This document shows positions 1 through 9,465 of a stretch of DNA of 64,000 nt, in pieces. Origin of the DNA: Breviolum minutum Mf 1.05b.01. Its lineage: Eukaryota > Sar > Dinophyceae > Suessiales > Symbiodiniaceae. How positions within the stretch are numbered: the stretch's first letter is position 1; the number at the start of each line of letters is the position of its first letter. The position numbers and the translations under genes were made by a program. The stretch lies in NCBI GenBank assembly GCA_000507305.1, contig DF239630.1, positions 62,001 through 126,000 on the forward strand, read 5' to 3'. Below the pieces are notes generated by a model. The model saw only the letters and a program-made list of their open reading frames with translations. It searched no databases and had not been told where the DNA came from.

Positions 1-360
1 AATCGCCGTTTACCCTCAGGAAAAAGCCGAGCAGGGTGAGGTGAAGCGCCATCGTTCATTGTTTGCGATCAATGCCAAGAATAGGCGCGAATCGCGAGTC
101 ACACACCTCTGAATTCTGCATCAAACACGTCCACAACAACAGGGTTGGAAAAAGGGAAGGGATCAGTTACTATCAGACACCAACTGCACTAAACAGTACA
201 TATGTTATCATTTATATGTTTTGTTTGACTACTGACTTGTTTTATCTTTTGTTAAGACGTTTTAGCATGGTTGTTTTTGTGTTTGTGTCCACCCCTTGAA
301 TGTTCCCCCATGGCTGACCCTTTGGGGAATGAAATGCAAGATTAAATAGTCATTCATTTT

Positions 361-594
361 TTGGTGCCTATTCATGGGAATTTACATGTGCCGCACGTGG
401 TGGTCGCTGATTTGCAAAAAAACACATATCTGGAGAAAATTCAACAATTGTTTATGAAGGGTTGTGTCTTTGGATCATGGATCTATCATGTCAATGGAAG
501 CGCCCCCATTTATCAAAAAGATCCATTGCAAATTGGTGAAGTCATGGCCCTGCCATGGAGAAATGTGGAGTCAAGTCGTGTTAACGTTTTCTAG
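361..594 (+). CDS. Possible coding exon, unknown product
   Basis: An open frame of 77 codons without an ATG start, so at best an internal exon. The translation is mixed in composition and not repeat-like, with VPIHGNLHVPHVVVADLQ near its start and GSWIYHVNGSAPIY in the middle. It does not overlap any hairpin family found elsewhere in the window. No family is recognised and no clear splice junctions were placed, so it may equally be chance. The flanking 300 bases on each side hold nothing recognisable. Confidence 0.22.
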   Translation: MVPIHGNLHVPHVVVADLQKNTYLEKIQQLFMKGCVFGSWIYHVNGSAPIYQKDPLQIGEVMALPWRNVESSRVNVF

Positions 595-888
595 GTTTTC
601 ATTTAATGCATATTCCCTAAGAATCCAATCCAAACCATTCCCTCAGTATATTTTAGGATAGTTCGGGGGATTCATTTTTTTAGGGATTCAGTGGTTTCAG
701 AGTTGCGGATGCATATGCATTTCAACAATATTTCGGCACATTGTTTGAATATATGTGTCATCATCAGGTTTAGCAGGGTTTTTAACCTACTTCATAGACT
801 CGATTTGGCCAAGAAATTCTAAAAAACAATATCCAACCCAACATTGAAGTGTGTGATGGTTGTTTGATATGGTTGTTTTGTTTATGTA

Positions 889-1030
889 AGGTTCTAAGAA
901 TTTTCCAACATACCCCTGGAACATACCCCAGACCCAGAACCAACAGTTTATGATTCGGAATTCCTTTGATTTGGGGGTTTGGGGAGGCCTGGGGTATGCT
1001 CCAGGTGGTATGTTGGGGTTCTCTTAGAAA
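889..1030. repeat. MITE-like inverted repeat, ACATACCCC family
   Basis: The outer arms are complementary (GTTCTAAGAA on the left, TTCTTAGAA on the right), and the inner arms pair AACATACCCCTGGAACATAC with GTATGCTCCAGGTGGTATGT. A probable partial copy lies near 29735-29765 (GGTACCTGGGGTATGTTCC). There is no coding capacity, so it reads as a non-autonomous hairpin element. Confidence 0.55.
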
Positions 1031-1295
1031 TTGTGTGAGAAGCCTGGATGAGGATTCTGCATGCAACATCTATTCTGCCAAATTATGATGCGTTGGCACA
1101 TTGATGAATCGTGGTGATCGTACATTACATGTGTACTCCGAGACACCCTATACAATTCATGCACAGCGTATGGACTTGCAATTAAAATGTCCCAAATGGT
1201 ATGAGTCCTGCACTACAGACAGACACCATTACCTGCAACATCATTTTAGTTCATGGCTTTTTGAAGCAACTGTATCCTAGACGCTACCAAAAACA

Positions 1296-1410
1296 TACCC
1301 TCCCAGAAACTAACAAATCGCACCTGAAAATGGATGATTCGAAACGATCGTTTCCTTTTGGTGCCATTTCTGCCTATTTTCAGGTGCGAAATGTTAGTTC
1401 ATGGAGGGTA
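1296..1410. repeat. MITE-like element, TACCCTCC...CTAACA family
   Basis: Begins TACCCTCCCAGAAACTAACA and ends TGTTAGTTCATGGAGGGTA, with inner pairing of CACCTGAAAAT and ATTTTCAGGTG. Related copies with the same ends occur near 7028-7130, 32185-32305, 33168-33268 and 39795-39905. The ends resemble those of the 5146-5252 family (TACACCCTGG/GGGGTGTA), so the two may be subfamilies. Confidence 0.65.
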
Positions 1411-3043
1411 ACCACCTGCACCCTTGATGGACAAAATCCCAAACAACCACATGGGATGTATAAAACCCTGTTAAAAATGGGATATACTACCATATCAACT
1501 GTTAATTTCAGGGAGTGTAGCAGTTGTCTCATCGCTGTGTCAATTTCCAACTTGGACTCACCACCGCTTGTTGTGTCAGATCTCAAGATCTCCGCACTGG
1601 ATCGTTTACTCACATCATTAAGAGGACGGCGTGAAAAGCGTGAAAAACCCAGACCTTCAGTGACGTGATGTAGTGACGCAAATTACCCAATCCGGGTGTT
1701 TGGGCTTGCGGCAGGTTTGAGGGGTTGATTTTAGGGGACAAAAGCCATCCATGGACTTAGGGGACCTTAATCAATTGTTCAATCTTCTTCCCAGTTGGAT
1801 ATGATTTGTAAATATGTATGATTCATAACAAGCCATTTGAAGTCAGACTGAGGACCAAAAAGCCACCCCAGGTTCGAATGGAATTGTTGAGATTTTTTTG
1901 TTTTTCTTTATAACCATTAGGTGAATCGGTCAGAGGCTTGGTGTGTAAACGCCGAAAGATTGCTGGGCATGTCTTTCTTCGTAGAATCCAATTTGGGACC
2001 TCACCACCTTCCTCACCCAATCACTGACATTGTCAGGGGCGAGTTGAAACATCAAGAATCCAAAATGTAAAAACCCTTCCTGGCACTAACATGACATCGC
2101 CCCTTAAAGTAAGCCATCTCAAAAGGAAACTAGTCCTCCAACCATCCATTTTTCAGATTGTAAGGTTGCTATGTTAGTTTGGGGTAGGGTATTTGTCTTT
2201 ATGTGTCATCTATACTTAGACTTGTACTCTTCGATTCATTATCGGGTCTGGGTGAGATCAGTGTTTCATTCCAAGTCATAACAGTCTTTCAACATATCCA
2301 ACAACGCTGGGAAACAGTTGCAAGTTGGAATGACGGCTCTCCATTTTTAAAATAACTTTTTGTTGGAATCCCTATATATTTGTTCATTTCATCTATGATA
2401 GAACTAGTTATAGCAACAATATATGCTATATATATAATTTATATATATATATATATTCAAATTCCATATCCCTACAGATCCAATCAGCGAACCTGAGAAT
2501 GGTTATTGGAAGCTAAATATCTAAGCGTTTCGTTTCCTTTCGCTAATTGGACACCCCTTCATCATCCTGTGACGTTCGGTGAGCCAGGATCCCTAGGGAT
2601 GGGTAGGAGTATCACTGTCAACCACTCAGATTGGATCACGATTCAACACAGGGGGATCCACCTTTTTTATAGGACAAAGGTATGGGATTTCCGGTTAACA
2701 TGACCTAAAAATTCAGGTTTAGCAGATATATATAAATAGATTATGTTTTACTATTTATATTTACTGTGTAATATATATATATATATACATGTTCAAATGG
2801 TGCATGGGGTATTGAAACTTTTACCTTCCACACGGGGTCCGGGCACTTCAAATTTTGGTCGAAGAAACTCTTCCAAATTGGGTTTCAGGATCGTGAGAAA
2901 CAACACCTTCGCGATGGTGTGCGCCCTGGTGGTGCCTCGTTGAAAAATGTCTGCGGGGAACTATGCCTTTGTAGGGGGATACTTGGAGGATTATCCCGGT
3001 TAGTAAAGTAGTTAGGATCACCCCCACTTATCAATGGAGTTTC

Positions 3044-3158
3044 CTGGTTCCCTTAATAGGTAGTAGGTACCATATAATCACCCAATTGGCAATATATAAG
3101 TGGTATATACTGCCAATTGGGGGATTATATGGTACCTACCACCTATTAAGGGAACCAG
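3044..3158. repeat. MITE-like element, CTGGTTCCCTTAATAGG family
   Basis: A near-perfect hairpin: the left arm CTGGTTCCCTTAATAGG is the complement of the right arm CCTATTAAGGGAACCAG, and the inner ATAATCACCCAATTGGCA arm pairs with TGCCAATTGGGGGATTAT. Related copies are at 24431-24720 (interrupted by another hairpin), 32365-32504 and 60199-60312. The high arm identity suggests recent activity. Confidence 0.75.
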
Positions 3159-3508
3159 AAACAACCATTGAACTTATTAGCCATTTAGGCTATAAGCCTA
3201 GTTAGGAGACTTACGATCACCCTGGCTATTGACCACTTACAAACTGGGATGATCCACCAAGTATGTTATAGTTTCTTGGAGGAGGGTCTAGTTTTTAGCT
3301 TCACCATGGTATGAACTTCTCTACAACCACTGACCTGGATAGTCACTGCCTTATTACCATTGCGTTTTTCTAACAGTTTCCCATGGCTTACAAGGGATTC
3401 AGGCAACATGTCTTGGGATCAGAAATGGCGTAATGCATGACGTCTACACTCTAGTTTGAGCATCAATTGTTTTGTCCCAACCAAAAAATCTATGAAAAAA
3501 AACATCCC

Positions 3509-3617
3509 TGGTGATTCAGCCGCCGTGCCCTTTTTGGGATGGTGAGTGAGTTCACGTGACCCGTTTTTCAAGGGGATGAAATGGATGAAGGTCCGGCACG
3601 GCGGCCTCAATCACCTG
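3509..3617. repeat. MITE-like element, TGGTGATTCAGCCGCCGTG subfamily
   Basis: The left arm TGGTGATTCAGCCGCCGTGCC pairs imperfectly with the right arm GGCACGGCGGCCTCAATCACC. A second copy lies at about 37780-37918 and a fragment near 39240-39290. The outer GGTGATTCA end is shared with the element at 60360-60461. Confidence 0.6.
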
Positions 3618-3655
3618 GTCTTTGATTACTTCAATTTTACTGGAGGGTTTTTTAC

Positions 3656-3758
3656 CACCCTAAGAATCATTGGACCCTCCATGGAGGGGTTTGACCCTGT
3701 ATAGGAGGGTTCTGGGATCTCCAAACCACCAGCTTTGAGATCCCATGATTCTTAGGGC
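3656..3758. repeat. MITE-like element, CCCTAAGAATCAT family
   Basis: Ends CCCTAAGAATCATTGGACCC and GGGATCTCCAAACCACCAG...ATGATTCTTAGGG form a long hairpin. Two other copies are at about 50047-50142 and 61861-61960; all three share the internal GGTTTGACCCTGTATAG-type core. Confidence 0.7.
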
Positions 3759-5145
3759 AGTTGGAGAATTGGTCAGAAAAACTTTCACTGTCCACTTTTT
3801 CGGTTGCTGGTTCCGGGAATCGGACCTAACAAAATGCAGAATCAGTGGGTGAAAAAAAATCCAGATCTTCGAAGGGCATCATATGGAAGCCAATTTTTTC
3901 TGATAATTCGAAGGAAAATACACAGGTAAACGTGAAAGGTGAAGTGCTACTAAAGGTGGTTTTTCAACACATGTGTTATTTATCAGCTTTATCCAGATCC
4001 TGTTTTGGAGAGAAATCCAATCGAAATAAAGTATGTGTTGCTCAGCCACTTCAAAATGTGTTTCTTCGCACAGCATCTACTAGCTTGTTGTTTCAGATAT
4101 GTTTTTCTATGCTCACCCCTATCCCTGGGGAAATGATCCAATTTGACGTGCATTTTTTTCAAAGTGGTTGGTTCAACCACCAACTAGCAATTGTCTTTGG
4201 GTTCTACCTTAGTAGATCACCATTGTTCACCACCATTTGGGGAAAATGTTTTGGAACTTTTTCCAAGCATCGAATAAGCAAATCCAAGAAAAGATTTCTT
4301 AGAACATCACCTAGCGTTGTTTCGACTGCAACTCTGCTGAAGTGAGCGCTTGGCATCCGTTGCAAGTGGGAAGGTGATCATCAACTCCGTTTTCATTGGC
4401 ATCGAAGTCCAGCTCAGTTACTCTGAGAAACTACATGTTTGTGAACATGTTTTGTTGCATGGAGGTGGCAGGAATAGAGATGTACATAGTAACATAGTAC
4501 ATACATGACTCATACATGTAAATACAACGTGGTATTTGTTTAAGTATCTTTTTATATCATAGTACATATACATATATATATATATGACCCGCATTTCTCT
4601 TTGTGTATTTCATACATATTTCATTGTTTGTAAATGCACAAAAAAGTACACTACACATATAGTTATATATATATGTATGTATATAACATATTTGCAATAA
4701 ATATATACATTGGACCTCATCTTCACCCCATCGCAGCCTAAAATGTTGGATGGATTTTTTGGACCATCCGTTACATCAGATCCGTTTCGGATATTTTCGG
4801 CGGAAAAACACGAGCTTCCTGCTGGGTGAAATCATGCTATTTACCTGGGCAAATTAGAATGATCTTTTCCCGCCGGTTGGGGGATTCCCCGAAAACATGG
4901 TGGTGTGTTTTTTTAACAAGGGAAGTCCTTCCAAATCCCCGAAAATGCCTGCAGGTTTAGGAATTATAGTATATAATTTGCACAGATTTACCCAGTAGTA
5001 TAATAGACACTACTGTCAATAGCCAGTTTTTGTCTATATGTAGGTGGATGTCCCTTCATGGTGAATGTCCCAGATGTCATGGATGAAATAGGGAGAGGAA
5101 CCTCAACGGTTGGGACCAAAAACGGCATTCAAGGATGAAGTGAAT

Positions 5146-5252
5146 TACACCCTGGAAAATTAACATGGAACCTGAAAATCATTTGTTTGAAAAGGAAAAT
5201 CATCTGAACCAAACCTCCATTTTTGGGTTCCATGTTAATTTTCAGGGGTGTA
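5146..5252. repeat. MITE-like element, TACACCCTGGAAAATTAACATGG family
   Basis: Starts TACACCCTGGAAAATTAACA and ends TGTTAATTTTCAGGGGTGTA. Other copies: about 31850-31955, 35784-35886, 47618-47718 (inside another element), 48277-48384, 53270-53350 and 61106-61217. TA is present at both outer ends of the nested copy, consistent with TA target duplication. Confidence 0.72.
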
Positions 5253-5289
5253 GCTTTCAGAGAATTCTAGTGGCCAGAATTATTATCTC

Positions 5290-5450
5290 TACTTGGTGGA
5301 TCATCCCATTTAGTCTTTTTTTTTTCCATGGTGATCGCAAGTCCCCTAGTTAACTCGGGTTATTTTCTGAACCATGGCGAAATAAATGCTTTATACATGG
5401 GGGTGATCCTAACTACTTACTAAGTGGGGTGAATCTCCAGGTAGCAGTTG
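5290..5450. repeat. MITE-like element, ACTTGGTGGATCATCC family
   Basis: The left end ACTTGGTGGATCATCCC matches the complement of the right region. The inner pair is CATGGTGATCGCAAGTCCCC against GGGGGTGATCCTAACTAC. Related copies are at about 44482-44639 and 63247-63404, with fragments near 2985-3260 and 59405-59480. The 63 kb copy ends 7 bases before the start of an inferred exon. Confidence 0.55.
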
Positions 5451-5963
5451 TGACTCAGCTAGACAGTGGTGCACTTGCTGCACCATAATTCCACGGTGCT
5501 ATATGTTTGCAGTTCTCCAGGATTCATTCACGTCACTACCGGATGGGATTCATGGGTTCTTGATTGAGGCATGTTTGTTCTATCCAAAGATTTCCACACG
5601 TTCTGGGTGCTGATGTAGGATGGTGGAATACGACCAGTTCGGGAAAACTCAAGGTTGTTGAACATGATCCAGACACTTTTTCTGGCAGGCAAAACAAAGG
5701 ATGCATCTCAAGCTTCTGTACTTGAAGAATTTCTATCTGGCATTTGTTTGGCTTTTCTGACAATAGTAGAAACAGAAAATACCATTAAAAGATTGACTTT
5801 TCTGTTGTTTACACAAAGTTCCTCGAGACCCCAAAACATGTTGTTTTTTCAAATGAAGGGTTTAAGCCAAAAACTATGCGTCATGAAGTTATGATCCCTC
5901 AAAATAAAGGCAAAGTGGGTTCCCACAGTTGCCAATATTTTATGGCTCGTCAACATACCGCCT

Positions 5964-6070
5964 CCTTTAACGCACCCCCCCCTAGAATAAGGGTTGTAAT
6001 AGCCGGCCTTATTTCGGGAAACCAATAGTTAATAAGCTCTTAATAAGGCGGGTATTTCTGGGGGGGGTAC
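5964..6070. repeat. MITE-like element, ACGCACCCCCC/GGGGGGGTACGT family
   Basis: Contains CCTAGAATAAGGG on the left and TATTTCTGGGGGGGGTACGT on the right with an internal AATAAGGC repeat. The best copy is at 35011-35160, where the arms are TCAACCTACGCCCCCGTAA and TTACGGGGGGTAGGTTGA. The right half of another is at about 52330-52392 and a left end begins near 63848. Confidence 0.6.
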
Positions 6071-7432
6071 GTGGCCCAGGGTGGGGCCCCGGTCGACATG
6101 AGTCATGATTGTTTCATGAACATCAATCATTCAACCCATGAAAGTTCAACCGCTCAACCAGGAAAAGGCCCTAAGGCCTTATTTGGGTTGTGGTTTCAAA
6201 TATTTTTCAATTTTCAACCCTACTCGTACCTGGGGAAATGATCCAGTTTGACTAATATTTTTCAGATGGGTTGTTTCAACCGCCAACTAGTTATTCATGC
6301 CATTACGTGGGTCACCTTGCCCTTGCAGGATCTTTTTGTCCTGCTTAGGCTTGGACCATCCTCAACTTCCCATCGCTGTCAATGTGATGCTTGGAGCTAT
6401 TAATGTAATATAATCGGCTTGAGAAAAGGGTCCCATGTTGTTGTTTCGGGTAAGTAGATCAACCATGATGTGGGATTATATATAACTGGGTATAAATGGT
6501 ATATAGGGAATATAACTACTAGTACCATTTAGATCCATTTAGGGTATATAACTGGCTGTTTATCATTTAGGGGATGAAACCCTACCCAGTTATATAGGGT
6601 ATGTAGTAATAAACCATGAAATAACGATCCCCATTATATCACCATTAACAACCAGGATTCGATGGAAAGAAAGTAAGGCGTTTTTTTGTTTTCGTGGCGC
6701 ATATGTTTTGTTTTTTAAAATCATTTCAACGGCGGCACCGAGCCGATTCTGAAGAAACAATCTCACTGAACCAATGGCTGAAAGACATTCTTTCGTCGCG
6801 AGCTCACACGACACCACCTCACTCTAAGCTTGGTGAACTATTAGAATTTGGCCAGATTCTTTTGTAATTAGATTGAACGATATTTTGCTGGAAAGAGATT
6901 CAGAATTAAATCCTCTCGCGTTGCCAATGTGTGAGCTGACATTGGCGTTTGCCAGTGTCAGCGAAATGCAGCTAATGTCAATGTTTCCTGTGGTCTACCT
7001 GTAAGGGTTGCAGACAGTGTTTCATGTACATTCCCTGAAACTAACAGTTCGCCCCTTAAAATAGGAACTTACCAACCACCATTTTTACGGGCTTTTGATG
7101 GCTTTTGCTGTTAGTTTCAGGGAGAGTACTCTGTATTGTCCCGAGGTCGACTTTTTATGTTCTGAACGATACTTTTGAATGTTCAGAAATCCCACTCCCA
7201 ACCACTTGGGATGGTGGTAAAGCTCTTGTAAATAATGGGATAAACTATCAACCTCAACTGGTTAACCGGATTTCTGAACCATCAACAGTAGTTGTATGAT
7301 GCCCATGTCTATGTTTCATTACTTGCAGCTCTTGTAAGTTCACCCTCATATGTGTTGTTTTTTTTTTAGATTGAGCAGTGACGAAAACATCATGCTTATG
7401 TAGTACATAATCCACTTAGATAAGGATTATGT

Positions 7433-7540
7433 TACCCTCCAGGGAACGATCACATATCCCCCCAAAGGCATGGCATTTTGAGTCGATGATTTTCCGAACT
7501 TCCCGTTTGGTGGGATATGTATCCATTCCCTGGAGGGTAA
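7433..7540. repeat. MITE-like element, TACCCTCCAGGGAAC family
   Basis: TACCCTCCAGGGAACGATCA on the left and CCATTCCCTGGAGGGTA on the right, with GATGATTTTCC in the loop. Copies are at 39128-39222, about 26364-26486, 36310-36410, 41090-41160 and 50425-50495. It lies immediately next to two copies of the GGATCCATGTATGG family. Confidence 0.7.
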
Positions 7541-7550
7541 GCCAATCATA

Positions 7551-7642
7551 ACCCATAGGATCCATGTATGGTATATTTACCTACATTTGCCATAAACTTG
7601 AACCATATGTAGGTGAATATACCATACATGGATCCTCTGGGT
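7551..7642. repeat. MITE-like element, CCCATAGGATCCATGTATGG family, copy 1
   Basis: The left arm CCCATAGGATCCATGTATGG pairs with the right arm CCATACATGGATCCTCTGGG, and the inner TATTTACCTACAT pairs with ATGTAGGTGAATA. This is the commonest family in the window: further copies or halves lie near 23546-23639, 24105-24220, 29493-29580, 38690-38920, 41263-41370, 42955-43040, 49694-49786, 50210-50550, 55775-55860, 56010-56095 and 56390-56470. Confidence 0.75.
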
Positions 7643-7819
7643 AAGGATCCCGCATTCAAACATTTGATAAAAATTCTGAGCTAAGGATTCAGTATTGCTT
7701 TGCTGGCTTCTTTGTCGTGGAGCTGTTGATGCGTATCATTGCGGATGGCAAACACTTCTTTTGTGGCGAGGACGCCTTAGTAATCCGAAAAAAAACCGAT
7801 CTTTTTGCCGGTGATCTCA

Positions 7820-7920
7820 ACCCATATGCTCCATGTGTGGTATATTAACCTACATTTATATACATTTACCATATATTTAAGCCGAATGTAGGTAAATGTA
7901 CCATACATGGAGCATTTGGG
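7820..7920. repeat. MITE-like element, CCCATRGGATCCATG family, copy 2
   Basis: Starts ACCCATATGCTCCATGTGTGG and ends CCATACATGGAGCATTTGGG; the internal arms TTAACCTACATT and AATGTAGGTAAA pair. Copies 1 and 2 lie 178 bases apart in the same orientation, and their arms differ only at a few paired positions that changed on both sides (GGATCC against GCTCC and GGAGC). Confidence 0.7.
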
Positions 7921-8689
7921 CAAGATAGTTTCATGGAACATGAAATGCACCGTTGTTATGGATGTATATCGTATACTATGACTATAACAAGAAAGCAATG
8001 GATGTTGGGTTTGCTAGTCTTGAGCCAGAAGTGTTTTAAGTATCTTAAATATAGATAGGTGTTTGTATATGTATGTATATTTATGTATTTGTCGATGTGA
8101 ACATGTCGTGTCTCTCCCTGTATTTTGATACACACTTATTTTGTACATATTGATGATTTTATATGTGTTTACAGTGTACATATACATTATATATTACTTC
8201 CACTTGTAGATGTTAGGGGTACATTAAAAACAGTGCCGGAATTTGGAGCCACTAATAACCTCACCGTCAGGTTGTTGAGTTTGCTTTGTTCATCCAGATC
8301 AGTATGGGTATCCATATAAACAAAATATTGTACCTATAATGATATATACCCTGGGATTCTAACCAGCACTAAAACAATGGGTGTTTTCATATAACCACCA
8401 TTGCTTACAAACTCTAAGGGTTTTAACCATCGAAATTGGGGAAAAAACAGTTGTTTTTCATGGTGGTGGGCTTCCCCAGGGTACATATGGGTCACCCAAA
8501 AAAACTCACCCGTTTTCCATTTCGGCAAAAATTTCAGGACTGGAAATGGAGTTGGTTGGATCTTTTCGTGGTGTGACTTTACTGCAGCGGGGTTGTGGAC
8601 CTGGTCTGGTGAGGTGTGAGAAGAGGTGGGTTTCAAGATTGGATGTGCGTGAAATTTACCACGTGTGACCGTGGTCATTTGATTGTTTC

Positions 8690-8797
8690 TTGGTGGTGGC
8701 AACTCAAATATTTTTTTCATTTTCACCCCTATCCATGGGTAAGATTCCCAATTTGACGAGCATATTCTTCAGATGGAATGGTTCAACCACCAACTAG
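8690..8797. repeat. MITE-like element with CTAG-proximal ends
   Basis: The left end TTGGTGGTGGCAACTCAAAT and the right end GGTTCAACCACCAACTAG are imperfect inverted repeats. The middle is conserved (TTTTCACCCCTATCC...GGTAAGATTCCCAATTTGAC). Copies: about 4110-4187, 6233-6290, 31435-31535, 42731-42833, 47826-47901, 49509-49586 and 58358-58468. All keep a TTTTTCAGATGGG-like motif near the right end, which resembles a 3' splice site. Confidence 0.68.
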
Positions 8798-9243
8798 TGA
8801 TTTGTGTTTGTTGATCTTTTAAATACAAGGTTACCTTCACAAAGCACAAAAAGAGAGTTGGTCCACAAAACGCAGATAGATGTACGCACATGGGCTGGAA
8901 CATTTTGGAGATTGGAACTACTTCTACCGGTCTTTTTTTTGTTCAATTCTTGATAAGGGTTAGTTGGATACTCTCTTGTCAACTAACATGGCTACCGATC
9001 GCTGGCAAATTTGCTAGTTTCAAGTTGGAAAGTTACATCTTCATTCATACATACCAGGACCCTTTAAGGGACCATCAAAAAGCGCCCCTTTTGGAAAGCA
9101 CCCCTGGGGTTCCTCAAACCAATGGACCTTGATTTTGCAAAGTTGCGATAGTACAGTGAATATATGACCAACATGTGCTTGAATGAAGATACTGAAGATT
9201 GAGTATCTTAGATATTAGTGAGGATGATAGACACTTGGCCTGA

Positions 9244-9381
9244 TGCAGAGGGCTCCCTGCTAGTTGTGGTGACATCGCTGACCATTGCCTGCGTCAAGGC
9301 TCACAGGCCAAGGGAGGTGTTGATGTCCAATTTTGGCGATATGATGGGCTTCAAAAACTAAAAAGTCAACCCACCAATTGA
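9244..9381 (+). CDS. Candidate coding exon upstream of the acidic gene
   Basis: An open frame of 45 codons without ATG, ending in TGA at 9379-9381. The residues read as normal protein, with CGDIADHCLRQGSQAKGG followed by VDVQFWRYDGLQKL. An acceptor-like GATGCAG precedes the likely exon start at 9249. It may be the first visible exon of the gene that follows on the same strand. No family is recognised. Confidence 0.33.
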   Translation, partial: CRGLPASCGDIADHCLRQGSQAKGGVDVQFWRYDGLQKLKSQPTN

Positions 9382-9465
9382 TCCAAATGTGTGATAACCT
9401 GAAGGTACAAAATTGGGAATTGTTAACTGGTTATCGTTTTCACCTTTCAGCCCTTAGTTGGAGCC

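Larger units (their letters stand above)
600..9240. other. MITE-rich non-coding stretch
   Basis: No convincing gene is seen here. The stretch holds many short inverted-repeat elements, the best of which are listed separately, plus TA-rich microsatellite tracts (about 2420-2456, 4565-4585, 4660-4690). Several open frames of 60-170 codons exist on both strands, but they run through hairpin elements and show no domain. The long plus frame at 3845-4345 contains a hairpin element of the CTAG-ended family near 4110-4187 and is judged spurious. Confidence 0.6.

Noticed and set aside
3845..4345. 166-codon plus frame
   Set aside because: It runs through a CTAG-ended hairpin element and has no recognised domain or clean exon borders.
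7433..7642. Hairpins as transcription terminators or riboswitches
   Set aside because: The same hairpins recur at many sites with shared ends; they are repeats, not gene-specific regulatory structures.
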